DNA of 7,545 nucleotides from Pseudomonadota bacterium (GCA_021804455.1 JAJZHT010000053.1:1-7545), one strand, 5' to 3'. Numbered from the stretch's first letter, positions 1 through 7,118 are shown. Program-made: numbers and translations. Notes: generated by a model not told the origin, from the letters alone.

Positions 1-39
1 ATTTTCTGGTGTTCGGCCACTATCTTTTTTATCTAACTT
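1..39 (+). other. dabB: Probable upstream continuation of dabB, ended by an in-frame TAA
   Basis: In the frame of the downstream dabB reading frame, these bases encode a short hydrophobic run (IFWCSATIFFI), then TAA at 34-36, then Leu and the Met at 40. DabB proteins are about 500-550 residues and have several membrane helices before the point where the open part begins, so this stretch is where an upstream helix is expected. The hydrophobic run fits that. The two other forward frames are also open and fairly hydrophobic over this short distance, so an indel rather than a nonsense substitution cannot be excluded. Confidence 0.5.
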
Positions 40-1137
40 ATGATTCATAAGTCATCATGGAAGGCTGCGCAGGCTTCGGGGAAATTAGCCCTGGAATACT
101 TTACTTTATCCGCTGTTTTCATTGGCAGCGCCTTTTTCCTTTTTTATGAAAGTACGGGCCAAAGCTGTTTTCAGAAAATTGTTGCGACTCCCGTCGTAAC
201 CGACAACATCCCTCTACAAATAGCCCTTGGCCTTATGATCATAGGCGTGATGATCCAATCAGCCCAATGGCCCTTCCATGCCTGGTTTCTAAGTTCTCTT
301 AATGCCCCTACCCCTGCTTCTGCCTTGATGCATGCTGGTCTTATTAATGGGGGAGGGTTTTTACTAGCCCGTTTTTCACCCCTTTACCAAACTCAAACAT
401 GGTTTTTAATCAGTCTTTTTTGCATAGGTATAATTTCTGTCATACTGGGATCCTTCTGGAAATTAATCCAAAATGACCTTAAAAGAATGCTGGCTTGTTC
501 AACTATGGCCCAAATAGGGTTTATGCTGGTTCAATGTGGTTTAGGTCTTTTTCCAGCTGCTGTTGCTCATTTGTTTTGGCATGGGCTTTTTAAAGGATAC
601 CTTTTTTTAAATTTAGGAAATACTACCTGGGAAAAACGTCTTGTTTCTTTGTCTTCTCCCAATAAATTTTCTTTTATAACCTCTTTAAGTGTTGGATTTT
701 GGGGCACTTTTGTTTTTACCATGACCAGTGGTAAAAATTGGATGGCTTTTGATACTCACTTTATTTTAATAGGTCTATCTTTTATTGCTTTGACTCAACT
801 GGCTTTGGCCACTTTTTCTTACGTTTCTTGGAAAAACCTCTTTTCTTCTGTTGTATTGGCTACTATGGCTGCTCTTATTTATGGGGGCAGCATCAGAATA
901 ATATTTGGGTTTCTGAAACCTCTTAAACTAGAGGCCCCTCAGCCCCTTAATCTTCTTTATTTGGAGGGATTCTTGCTTCTGTTTTTAATGTGGCTTGGCA
1001 TTTTATTTCGTTTTTCATGGGCCCAATCAGAGGGGTGTCAGAACTTTTTAAAACGTTTTTATGTAAAGGCCCTCAATGCAAGCCAACCTTGTTCCCAAAC
1101 TGTTACCTCATTTCATAATTCCTATCAATATCGTTAA
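40..1137 (+). CDS. dabB: DabB-type NuoL/ND5-like proton-channel subunit, N-terminus missing or interrupted
   Basis: This is the membrane subunit of the DabAB inorganic-carbon pump. It belongs to the proton-conducting NuoL/ND5/Mrp family and is thought to supply cation flow that drives DabA. The open part is 365 residues and strongly hydrophobic. Family signatures are visible: SAQWPFHAWF (about 74-83), APTPASALMHAG (about 89-100), DLKRMLACSTMAQIGFM (about 146-162) and HGLFKGYLFL (about 181-190), which match the NuoL antiporter-core helices with their conserved Lys and His residues. The N-terminal 130-180 residues usual in DabB are not in this frame. The ATG at 40 has no Shine-Dalgarno sequence and lies inside a region that is internal in homologues (LMIHK..W.AA..SG), so it is probably not the true start. 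An in-frame TAA precedes it at 34-36. The gene is followed 13 bp later by dabA, its obligate partner, as in known dab operons. The family call is secure; whether the gene is intact is not. Confidence 0.85.
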   Translation: MIHKSSWKAAQASGKLALEYFTLSAVFIGSAFFLFYESTGQSCFQKIVATPVVTDNIPLQIALGLMIIGVMIQSAQWPFHAWFLSSLNAPTPASALMHAGLINGGGFLLARFSPLYQTQTWFLISLFCIGIISVILGSFWKLIQNDLKRMLACSTMAQIGFMLVQCGLGLFPAAVAHLFWHGLFKGYLFLNLGNTTWEKRLVSLSSPNKFSFITSLSVGFWGTFVFTMTSGKNWMAFDTHFILIGLSFIALTQLALATFSYVSWKNLFSSVVLATMAALIYGGSIRIIFGFLKPLKLEAPQPLNLLYLEGFLLLFLMWLGILFRFSWAQSEGCQNFLKRFYVKALNASQPCSQTVTSFHNSYQYR

Positions 1138-1141
1138 GGGG
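1136..1141 (+). promoter_or_regulatory. Ribosome binding site of dabA
   Basis: AAGGGG overlaps the dabB stop codon and lies 9 nt before the first ATG at 1151. A second ATG follows directly at 1154, but the spacing favours 1151. The close coupling to the dabB stop suggests translation of dabA follows dabB. Confidence 0.6.
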
Positions 1142-1150
1142 TATTAAGTT

Positions 1151-3397
1151 ATGATGGTTTCTTCTGGTCAAACTGAACACCTAAAAACCGCCTTGGAAGA
1201 GTCCTGGCAAACGATTGCTGCTGTTTGGCCATTACAAAGCCTTATTGCCCGTAATCCTTTGCAAGGCTTTGAAAATCTGGATTTTGAAACAGCCTTGAAA
1301 AAAGCTTGGATTTACTTTCAGAACCCCGATCTCCCTCCCCCCCTGGAAAGGATTAATCAACAAACCATCAAATGGTGCCAGCCTTTTTTCGATCAAGGAC
1401 AAGCTGTTTTTCCTATGCCAGAGCGAAGCTTGGGTCTTTATCAAGCCTGTAAAAAACTTCTGATCTTTGATAAAACCCTTCATCAGAAAAAACCCCTTTT
1501 CCTTAAATGGCTTAAGGAATTACCCGATTGTCCAGAACAGGCTATACAAACCTGTCTAACCCATCTCCAGATTAGGCCTGAAAATTATTTCCTTTTTCTA
1601 GAAGGTATGCTGATTACGTTGCCAGGATGGGCTGGATACGTCAAATATTGCGTTAAACAGGATCATGAAACTTTGCCCAGTCCCGTTAACCTTACAGATT
1701 ACTTGGCTCTACGCCTGATTCTAACGTATTTACTTTGGCCTAAGGCCAACGAGTTATTGACTTTTCTTCAAAAAAATACCATAAAAGCCTCGTCATTAAT
1801 TTTACCGATTCTAAAGACACTTCAAAATAATGAACGAAAGTATCACGTTTCCCTCCTTCAATCTTTGAAGAAATCAATAAAAGAGAAACATCCCTCTCCG
1901 GATGCCAAGGCCGTACAATGGGTGTTTTGTATGGATGTTCGTTCAGAACCCTTCCGACGTGCCCTAGAATCTCAAGGAGCGTACGAAACTTTTGGATATC
2001 CGGGTTTTTTTGGTTTACCCGTACGGGTTCGTCCTTATTCCTCAAAGGAAGAAGTGACTTCTTGTCCTGCCCTTCGAGCGGCAGAACACATTATAGAAGA
2101 AGTTTCCTTGAGTCCTAAAAAAACAAACCAGAACCTTACAAAACTCAAACAATTGTACCATGCGCTCAAATATACAGCGACAGCCCCCTTTGCTTTGGCA
2201 GAGGGGTTGGGGCCTTGGTACGGATTTTGGATGGCTCTCAAAACATTTTCTCCTCGCCTCAGCGCTTTTATTAAGAAAAAAGTGACGAATTGGGTTCAAC
2301 CAATTATTTTTACCGTTCCTTTGGTTCAACAACCTATTCATTCCCATGATGTAACAGGAATTGATTTTAGCCATCAATGTCAGTATGCCCTTGATGTCTT
2401 ACGTGGTTTGGGACTGACCCGAAATTTTTCCGAGCTAGTTGTTTTTTGTGGCCATGGTAGTACTTCACAAAACAATCCTTATGCAGCTCTTTTAAATTGT
2501 GGTGCGTGTCGGGGCCAACATGGGGGGCGGAATGCGCAAATGTTAGCTGCCATTTTGAATCAAGATAAAGTCCGTTATGCCCTGCAAAAAGAGGGGGTTG
2601 AAATTCCTTCTTATACACTTTTTATAGGTGCCGAACATGATACAGCCACCGATTTGGTTACTCTTTATCCTAATTTTACCCCTGAAAGAACCTTTCCAAC
2701 CCATCTTTTACAAAGGCTCATGGCTGATTTAAGAACAGCTCAAAAAATAACCACTTTAGAACGTTGTCAAAGATTGGGATACTTAACATCTTGTTCTGAA
2801 AAATCCAGAATCCATACAATCCACAGAAGTGAAGACTGGACACAAACACGACCGGAATGGGGTCTGGCGCGAAATATGGCTTTTATTGTTGGCCCCCGTC
2901 AAATCAGTAAAACTTTACACCTTGAAGGACGTTGTTTTTTGCATTCCTATGACTGGCAACAAGATTCAGATAGTTCCATTTTAGAAACGATTCTAAAAGG
3001 TGCGATGGTCATTGCCCACGGTATCAACAGTCAGTATCTTTTTTCAACCCTGGACAACATAGCCTATGGGGGAGGCAGCAAAATCACCCAAAATATTACG
3101 GGGAAAATAGGAATTATGCAGGGAAACAGCAGTGACTTAATGCATGGTCTTCCTTTACAATCGGTTTATTTCAATGATAAAACCCCTTATCATGAACCGC
3201 TAAGGTTGATGACCGTTGTTTATGCCCCGCGCTCTTTTATTCTTCCTATTATTCAAAAATATAGCAACTTAACCAACCTTGTTACAAACGGTTGGTGTCA
3301 CCTGGCAGCCCTCGATCCTCAAGACCAAGAGGTGTACTGGTTGCAACGTGATTTAACTTGGGATGTGTTTTTGGCAAATCATTTTAACGAAGCGTAA
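1151..3397 (+). CDS. dabA: DabA, zinc-dependent carbonic-anhydrase-like subunit of the inorganic-carbon pump (UPF0753/DUF2309)
   Basis: DabA is the cytoplasmic or peripheral partner of DabB. The pair is proposed to couple ion flow to one-way hydration of CO2 to bicarbonate, concentrating inorganic carbon for carboxylases. The 748-residue protein carries both family active-site blocks: CMDVRSEPFRRALE with Cys260 and Asp262, and CGHGSTSQNNPYAALLNCGAC with His435 and Cys450. These correspond in order and spacing to the four zinc ligands described for Halothiobacillus DabA (Cys, Asp, His, Cys). The following QHGGRNAQMLA is the family's glycine-rich segment. Length is slightly below the usual 800 or so. 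The block after the last cysteine reads NCGACRG where I expect DCGACGG in relatives. The start at 1151 is supported by AAGGGG 9 nt upstream. The 3' end overlaps the converging photolyase gene by 19 bp. The frame is intact throughout, which contrasts with the interrupted dabB. The homology call is very secure; activity depends on a working DabB. Confidence 0.95.
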   Translation: MMVSSGQTEHLKTALEESWQTIAAVWPLQSLIARNPLQGFENLDFETALKKAWIYFQNPDLPPPLERINQQTIKWCQPFFDQGQAVFPMPERSLGLYQACKKLLIFDKTLHQKKPLFLKWLKELPDCPEQAIQTCLTHLQIRPENYFLFLEGMLITLPGWAGYVKYCVKQDHETLPSPVNLTDYLALRLILTYLLWPKANELLTFLQKNTIKASSLILPILKTLQNNERKYHVSLLQSLKKSIKEKHPSPDAKAVQWVFCMDVRSEPFRRALESQGAYETFGYPGFFGLPVRVRPYSSKEEVTSCPALRAAEHIIEEVSLSPKKTNQNLTKLKQLYHALKYTATAPFALAEGLGPWYGFWMALKTFSPRLSAFIKKKVTNWVQPIIFTVPLVQQPIHSHDVTGIDFSHQCQYALDVLRGLGLTRNFSELVVFCGHGSTSQNNPYAALLNCGACRGQHGGRNAQMLAAILNQDKVRYALQKEGVEIPSYTLFIGAEHDTATDLVTLYPNFTPERTFPTHLLQRLMADLRTAQKITTLERCQRLGYLTSCSEKSRIHTIHRSEDWTQTRPEWGLARNMAFIVGPRQISKTLHLEGRCFLHSYDWQQDSDSSILETILKGAMVIAHGINSQYLFSTLDNIAYGGGSKITQNITGKIGIMQGNSSDLMHGLPLQSVYFNDKTPYHEPLRLMTVVYAPRSFILPIIQKYSNLTNLVTNGWCHLAALDPQDQEVYWLQRDLTWDVFLANHFNEA

Positions 3398-4797
3398 GTC
3401 TGCAACGCCCAGGATCGAGATGAAGCGAGATCAACAATAGGATACGGATAAGTTTGTCCTAAAATAATCCCGGATTGTTTTAAAATCTGTTCAGGAGCTT
3501 GCCAAGGTTTAAATAAATACTCTATGGGGATACGGCTTAGTTCTGGCACAAACGTACGGGTATAATGACCCTCAGGGTCAAACTTTTCCCCCTGGGTAAT
3601 AGGATTAAAAATTCTAAAATAAGGGGCGGCATCCGCGCCCGAACCGGCTGCCCACTGCCAACCAAAACTGTTGTTGGCAAGATCAGCATCCACTAAGCAA
3701 TCCCAAAACCAATCTCGACCATGATGCCATGAAATTCCAAGATTCTTTACCAAAAAAGACGCCACAATCATACGGATCCGATTATGCATATAACCGGTGT
3801 GCCAAAGTTCACGCATACCCGCATCCACAATCGGATAACCTGTCTGTCCTTTTTGCCAAGCGTGGAGTAAAAGGGGATTATCCTGCCAAGGGAACGTATC
3901 AAATTTAGATTGAAAATTCTGAAAAGGCAGAGTTGGGAAGTGATAAAGACAATAATAAGAAAATTCCCGCCAAGCCAATTCTTTTAAAAAACAATCTTTA
4001 TCAGGTGTCGGCTTTAAATTGGAGTGCAGACAATACCATATCTGGTGGGGAGAAATCTCACCAAAGTGAAGGTGAGGTGATAGTCTTGAAACCTTAGATC
4101 GGAAAGGATAATCTCTTCCTTCTTGATAATCCTGAAGGCCTTGTTCTAAAAAAATTTGAAAGGCTTCTTGGGCGCCTTGTTCGCCAATCTTCCAAACTTT
4201 TTCTAAACCACGGTACCACGTCTTGGTGGGGAGTAAAGGCAATTCCTCCAGAGTTTTTGTATGAAAAGGGTCCTTTACCCCTATTAATTTTTCGGGTTTG
4301 GGCAAAGGAGTTCGAGGAGTGGAGGCCTCTAAGCACCCTTTTCGATAAAAGGGGGTATAAACCTTATAGGGTTTATGATCCTTAGTAAGGATTTGCCACG
4401 GTTCCCACAGCAGTGAACCATTAAAACTTTTACATTCGATTCCTTTATTTTTTAAAAAGCTTTTGATAGCAGCATCGTCCTGGACCCGCCACGGCTCATA
4501 ACAACGATTCCAATAAACCGCCTTAATAGGAGGATGATCTTTAAGAATCTGTAAAATAATTTTTAAAGAATCCCCTTCGTAAATATTTAGAGAATCCTGC
4601 AAAGATCGATTTAAGTTTTTTAAGGAATGATACAGCCACCATCGACTTGCCTCCCCTCTTTTACAAGAACCTGCGCAGGCATCATCCAAAATATAGATGG
4701 GCATAATAGGGCCATTTTTTGAGGCTTCCCAAAGACCTGGGTTGTCAAGAATCCTAAGGTCTTGACGGAACCAAAAAATTGTCGTTTTTTCAAGCAT
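3379..4797 (-). CDS. phrB: Deoxyribodipyrimidine photolyase (class I CPD photolyase)
   Basis: This flavoenzyme uses blue/near-UV light to split cyclobutane pyrimidine dimers in DNA. Its 472 residues equal the length of the E. coli enzyme and align with it along the whole length. The N-terminal antenna domain starts with TTIFWFRQDLRILDN. The FAD-binding helical domain includes RLSPHLHFGEISP (about 238-250), KELAWREF (272-279), GYPIVDAGMRELWHTGYMHNR (about 320-340) and GWQWAAGSGADAAPYFRIFNP (about 379-399). The electron-transfer tryptophan triad is present as Trp304, Trp357 and Trp380 (E. coli 306, 359, 382). Asn376 matches the flavin N5-contacting Asn378, Glu273 and Trp276 match the substrate contacts Glu274 and Trp277, and Met343 matches Met345, all typical of CPD photolyases. 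The antenna chromophore (folate or deazaflavin) cannot be decided. No strong Shine-Dalgarno sequence sits next to the ATG at 4797. The stop (TGA, 3379-3381) lies inside the dabA coding region. Confidence 0.96.
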   Translation of the reverse strand: MLEKTTIFWFRQDLRILDNPGLWEASKNGPIMPIYILDDACAGSCKRGEASRWWLYHSLKNLNRSLQDSLNIYEGDSLKIILQILKDHPPIKAVYWNRCYEPWRVQDDAAIKSFLKNKGIECKSFNGSLLWEPWQILTKDHKPYKVYTPFYRKGCLEASTPRTPLPKPEKLIGVKDPFHTKTLEELPLLPTKTWYRGLEKVWKIGEQGAQEAFQIFLEQGLQDYQEGRDYPFRSKVSRLSPHLHFGEISPHQIWYCLHSNLKPTPDKDCFLKELAWREFSYYCLYHFPTLPFQNFQSKFDTFPWQDNPLLLHAWQKGQTGYPIVDAGMRELWHTGYMHNRIRMIVASFLVKNLGISWHHGRDWFWDCLVDADLANNSFGWQWAAGSGADAAPYFRIFNPITQGEKFDPEGHYTRTFVPELSRIPIEYLFKPWQAPEQILKQSGIILGQTYPYPIVDLASSRSWALQTYASLK

Positions 4798-4898
4798 ATC
4801 TTAATGAATTAATTTTTTTTCCTTGCTTAACCGTACGCCATTTTAAGGCTGTTTTCTTTAAAAGATTTTCATAAAACTCTTCACAAGAAATTCTCGTT

Positions 4899-4904
4899 AT
4901 TATA
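4899..4904 (-). promoter_or_regulatory. Candidate -10 element for the photolyase gene
   Basis: Read on the minus strand this is a perfect TATAAT, about 100 bp upstream of the photolyase start codon. No good -35 hexamer lies at the usual distance (the bases about 17 nt upstream read AGCAGT), so the call rests on the -10 match alone in AT-rich DNA. Confidence 0.3.
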
Positions 4905-4913
4905 AAAAAAAAC

Positions 4914-4943
4914 TTCATAGAACTGCTTCTCTTCTTTTATACT
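4914..4943 (+). promoter_or_regulatory. Candidate sigma70-type promoter for the DUF2914-EVE-ligase operon
   Basis: TTCATA (4914-4919) and TATACT (4938-4943) are separated by 18 bp and would start transcription near 4950, giving a leader of about 35 nt before the ATG at 4985. The -10 matches the consensus at five of six positions and the -35 at four of six. AT-rich background makes chance matches likely. Confidence 0.4.
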
Positions 4944-4972
4944 GAACCTTATTTGTGCCACTTTTTTCAGTT

Positions 4973-4977
4973 AAGGA
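4973..4977 (+). promoter_or_regulatory. Ribosome binding site that fixes the DUF2914 start
   Basis: AAGGA lies 7 nt before the ATG at 4985. The frame is open back to a GTG at 4955, but that codon has no Shine-Dalgarno sequence and using it would add ten residues in front of a clean signal peptide. This site decides for 4985. Confidence 0.7.
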
Positions 4978-4984
4978 TTCTTTG

Positions 4985-5515
4985 ATGTCGGTTCGTTTGA
5001 TTTCTTTTCTTTTTTTTATCGTATTAGTTTTTTGTAATAAGGGGCTTTTAGCCTCGTCTTTACAAATTAATCGCATGGTTTTAGCCACAGATGTTGTCAA
5101 TCGAGAACCAGAGAATATCAAAGAATCTTTTCATAGTGATGATCCAAAAATTGTGGCCTTTGCAGAGTTTAAAAGTGAGGTGAAGCAAACAATAACTTTT
5201 TGTTGGTTCCATAACCAGAAACCCTATAGTCAGTGGAAAACAACCGTACCTTCTTCTTCCCGCTATCGGACATACAGCCAGATCACAACACGCCCAGGAT
5301 CCTGGAAGGTACAAATCCTTGATCAAGATCATAATGTCTTAAAAGAGCAAAGCTTTGACGTTTTAGAAAATAGCCAATCCGAAAGCACAGGAGCTTCTAA
5401 AGCTGTTTCTTCACCTTCTTCTTCTAAGATTGTGGAAAAGATAAAAACCCAAAGAGTTCCCAGTGGCATTAAAGAAGCCCTTCGATCTTTAGAACCCCAA
5501 AGAGAATCCAAATAA
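4985..5515 (+). CDS. Exported DUF2914-domain protein
   Basis: This is a 176-residue protein of unknown function. An N-terminal signal peptide is visible: MSVR, a hydrophobic core (about 5-16), then a likely cleavage after LLA at about residue 23, so the mature protein should be periplasmic or surface-located. Residues about 28-126 fit the DUF2914 pattern: a strand leading to NREP (39-42), KIVAFAEF (55-62), ITFCWFHNQKP (70-80), the YRTYS motif (94-98) and PGSWKVQILDQDHNVL (104-119), which matches the family's G-x-W-x-V-x-x-x-D end. The fold is probably a beta-sandwich. The remaining 50 residues are a Ser-rich and then basic tail with no recognised domain. Cys17 in the leader is not in a convincing lipobox. 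The stop codon shares one base with the next gene's ATG (TAATG), so the two are translationally coupled. The DUF2914 assignment is from remembered family pattern, not a search. Confidence 0.75.
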   Translation: MSVRLISFLFFIVLVFCNKGLLASSLQINRMVLATDVVNREPENIKESFHSDDPKIVAFAEFKSEVKQTITFCWFHNQKPYSQWKTTVPSSSRYRTYSQITTRPGSWKVQILDQDHNVLKEQSFDVLENSQSESTGASKAVSSPSSSKIVEKIKTQRVPSGIKEALRSLEPQRESK

Positions 5516-5928
5516 TGGAATATTGGCTGCTGAAAACGGAGCCAGAAACGTGGTCCTGGTATGATCAATGCGATCAGGTCGTTACGTCGTGGGATGGTGT
5601 TCGCAATTATCAAGCAGCCAATAACCTAAAAGCCATGAATGTGAACGATCTTTGTTTGTTCTATCATTCAGGAAAAGAACGAAAAATCATGGGGATTGTC
5701 CGTGTGATCAAAACCTATTACCCAGACCCTAGCGATTCTAGGGGTCGTTTTGGTATGGTTGATGTGACTTATGAGTCCCCTTTACCCAGGCCCGTGTCTC
5801 TTTCTATGGTTCAAAACTCTGAGGATTTACAACATTTGGCTTTAGTTCGCCAGTCCCGGCTATCGGTGATGCCTATTGATTACCAATCTTGGCATACGAT
5901 CCTAACCATGGGACAACACTCCTTGTGA
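5515..5928 (+). CDS. EVE-domain (PUA-like) protein, thymocyte nuclear protein 1 type
   Basis: EVE domains have a PUA-like fold and bind nucleic acids, several of them recognising modified bases in DNA or RNA; the precise role of this housekeeping-type bacterial member is not established. The 137 residues are almost entirely the domain: YWLLKTEPETWSW (3-15), TSWDGVRNYQAANNLKAM (24-41) with the hallmark WDGVRNYQA, LCLFYHSG (46-53), YYPDPSD (68-74), GMVDVTYE (80-87) and VRQSRLSVMP (111-120). The short loop after YPDP and the ALVRQSRLSVMP ending resemble alphaproteobacterial forms. The start ATG overlaps the preceding stop by one base. The stop TGA overlaps the next gene's GTG, giving a 4-bp GTGA junction. 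No methylase or nuclease gene is adjacent, so a restriction role is not suggested by context. Function in the cytoplasm is expected, as there is no signal peptide. Confidence 0.92.
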   Translation: MEYWLLKTEPETWSWYDQCDQVVTSWDGVRNYQAANNLKAMNVNDLCLFYHSGKERKIMGIVRVIKTYYPDPSDSRGRFGMVDVTYESPLPRPVSLSMVQNSEDLQHLALVRQSRLSVMPIDYQSWHTILTMGQHSL

Positions 5929-7118
5929 CACCTTTTTCAGCTCCCTCCTTACTGTACAATTTCGTTTTGGTGAGTTTGTGTCCTTTCTGTTTTTTTATAC
6001 CCAGAGTTGCCCCCTTTTTATTAATTCTAGCAGGAGTGGGAGGATGGTTTTTTGTTAATCCCTACAAATTATCCCCGCAAAAATTCATGGGTCCGTGGTT
6101 TTACGGCGTTTTATTTTTAATTCTATGGGTTGGTTGTAGTTGTTTTTGGTCAGTGGACCCCGTTAACTCGTTCAAATTATTTTTAAGATTATGCAGTTTA
6201 TGCGGTTTAAGCTTAGGGTGGTATTTTTTAATCCAAAAATTACCCCCTGATGCCTTTCGCTCAGCCCTTCGATCCTTATTGTGGGGAATTCTGCTCGCTT
6301 TGACTTTATTGTTAATGGAGAAATTCCTAGGAGAACCCTGGCGCCTTTGGTGTGGAAAAAGTTGTGCTCAAGCCTTTGTTCCCCTTGTCTTAACAATCAG
6401 CGCCAGCCTTTGGCCTTGTCTTAGGATCCTCTCCTCCCGATTACAAAAAATGGTTTTTATTGTTGGCATTTTTGGAATTCTTAGTTTGGTTGATTGCGAC
6501 ACAGCATGGATTGCGGTTATTTTAGGCCTTATTGCCTCTCTGGCCTCTCTTGTTCTGCCATGTATCACCAAAGCTGGCCTTCGCCTGTTGGCCATTTTAA
6601 CATTAGCATTACCATGGTTATTCTCTGTTTTTCTTACCAACCAACAAATCCAAAATATAAACCACCATATTCATTCATACAGTTATATCCATCGCCTTTA
6701 TATTTGGCAATTTACAAGCCAAAAAGTGACTCAACAGTCTTGGATTTTGGGCTGTGGCGCCGACAGCTCACGGGAGGACATTATCGGGGGATCACACCAA
6801 GAATGGCCTATGGTGGACCGTCATCATCAGCGGGTTACCATACATTCAAAAGCTATTCCTACCCACCCCCATAATTTTTCCCTGCAATTATGGTTAGAAC
6901 TTGGGCTTATGGGGGCTTTATTAGGGGCAAGCCTTTATAATTTCGCAATCCCTTGGATCTGTCGCTCTTCTCATTTGTTAGCGACTTATCAAATAGGTTT
7001 TATAATGGCCATCAGCACTGTTTTTTGGGTAAATCTAGGCTGTTGGCAAACTTGGTGGTTGGCAACCCTTGGCATTCTTATTCCTCTTTTTCGTCAAGAA
7101 ACTTCAGATCATTCATAA
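5925..7118 (+). CDS. O-antigen-ligase-like polytopic membrane protein (WaaL/Wzy_C family)
   Basis: Members of this family sit in the inner membrane with a large periplasmic loop and transfer undecaprenyl-linked glycans to lipid A-core, or polymerise such glycans. With the GTG at 5925 as start the protein has 397 residues and about ten hydrophobic helices. The loop between the last helix groups (about 239-320) holds the family motifs HRLYIW (Arg257, Trp261), WILGCGAD and HPHNFSLQLWLELGLMG beginning at His314, the usual HxHNxxLQxxxExGxxG signature. The frame extends to a TTG at 5889, but GTG 5925 forms a 4-bp GTGA overlap with the EVE stop, the normal coupled arrangement. No strong Shine-Dalgarno sequence is seen. 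The 3' end overlaps a converging minus-strand gene by 10 bp. Ligase and polymerase members cannot be separated from sequence alone, and no other glycan genes are visible nearby, so a specific symbol is withheld. Confidence 0.82.
   Translation: MTPFSAPSLLYNFVLVSLCPFCFFIPRVAPFLLILAGVGGWFFVNPYKLSPQKFMGPWFYGVLFLILWVGCSCFWSVDPVNSFKLFLRLCSLCGLSLGWYFLIQKLPPDAFRSALRSLLWGILLALTLLLMEKFLGEPWRLWCGKSCAQAFVPLVLTISASLWPCLRILSSRLQKMVFIVGIFGILSLVDCDTAWIAVILGLIASLASLVLPCITKAGLRLLAILTLALPWLFSVFLTNQQIQNINHHIHSYSYIHRLYIWQFTSQKVTQQSWILGCGADSSREDIIGGSHQEWPMVDRHHQRVTIHSKAIPTHPHNFSLQLWLELGLMGALLGASLYNFAIPWICRSSHLLATYQIGFIMAISTVFWVNLGCWQTWWLATLGILIPLFRQETSDHS

Larger units (their letters stand above)
4798..4984. promoter_or_regulatory. 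Divergent intergenic region between the photolyase and DUF2914 genes
   Basis: This very AT-rich 187-bp gap is the only sizeable non-coding stretch in the left and centre of the window, and it separates two divergently transcribed genes. It has long T and A runs (for example 4813-4820 and 4904-4912), which are typical of promoter DNA. I see no clear operator palindrome, LexA box or RNA gene in it. Candidate promoters in each direction are listed separately. Confidence 0.6.

Noticed and set aside
259..288. Gln instead of the NuoL-type Lys before SAQWPFH in DabB as a lost proton-channel residue
   Set aside because: I recall the form IQSA.WPFH as common in DabB relatives of this type, so it is probably ancestral to the subfamily rather than a defect.
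2035..2377. Overlapping minus-strand open frames inside dabA
   Set aside because: Shadows of the dabA coding frame, which has the zinc-site motifs; no recognisable protein features and no separate promoter seen.
4955..4984. GTG at 4955 as the start of the DUF2914 gene
   Set aside because: It has no Shine-Dalgarno sequence and adds ten residues before a clean signal peptide; ATG 4985 has AAGGA at 7 nt.
5024..5042. Lipoprotein signal at Cys17 of the DUF2914 protein
   Set aside because: The residues before Cys (Leu-Val-Phe) do not fit a lipobox, which needs a small residue at -1; a type I signal peptide ending at LLA fits better.
5889..5924. TTG at 5889 as the start of the ligase-like gene
   Set aside because: It would overlap the EVE gene by 40 bp and add a hydrophilic stretch without family support; GTG 5925 gives the standard 4-bp coupled overlap.
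6494..6874. A 126-codon + strand frame inside the ligase-like gene
   Set aside because: Its composition is low-complexity Pro/Ser/Tyr-rich with no domain; it is a shadow of the ligase frame, which carries the family motifs.
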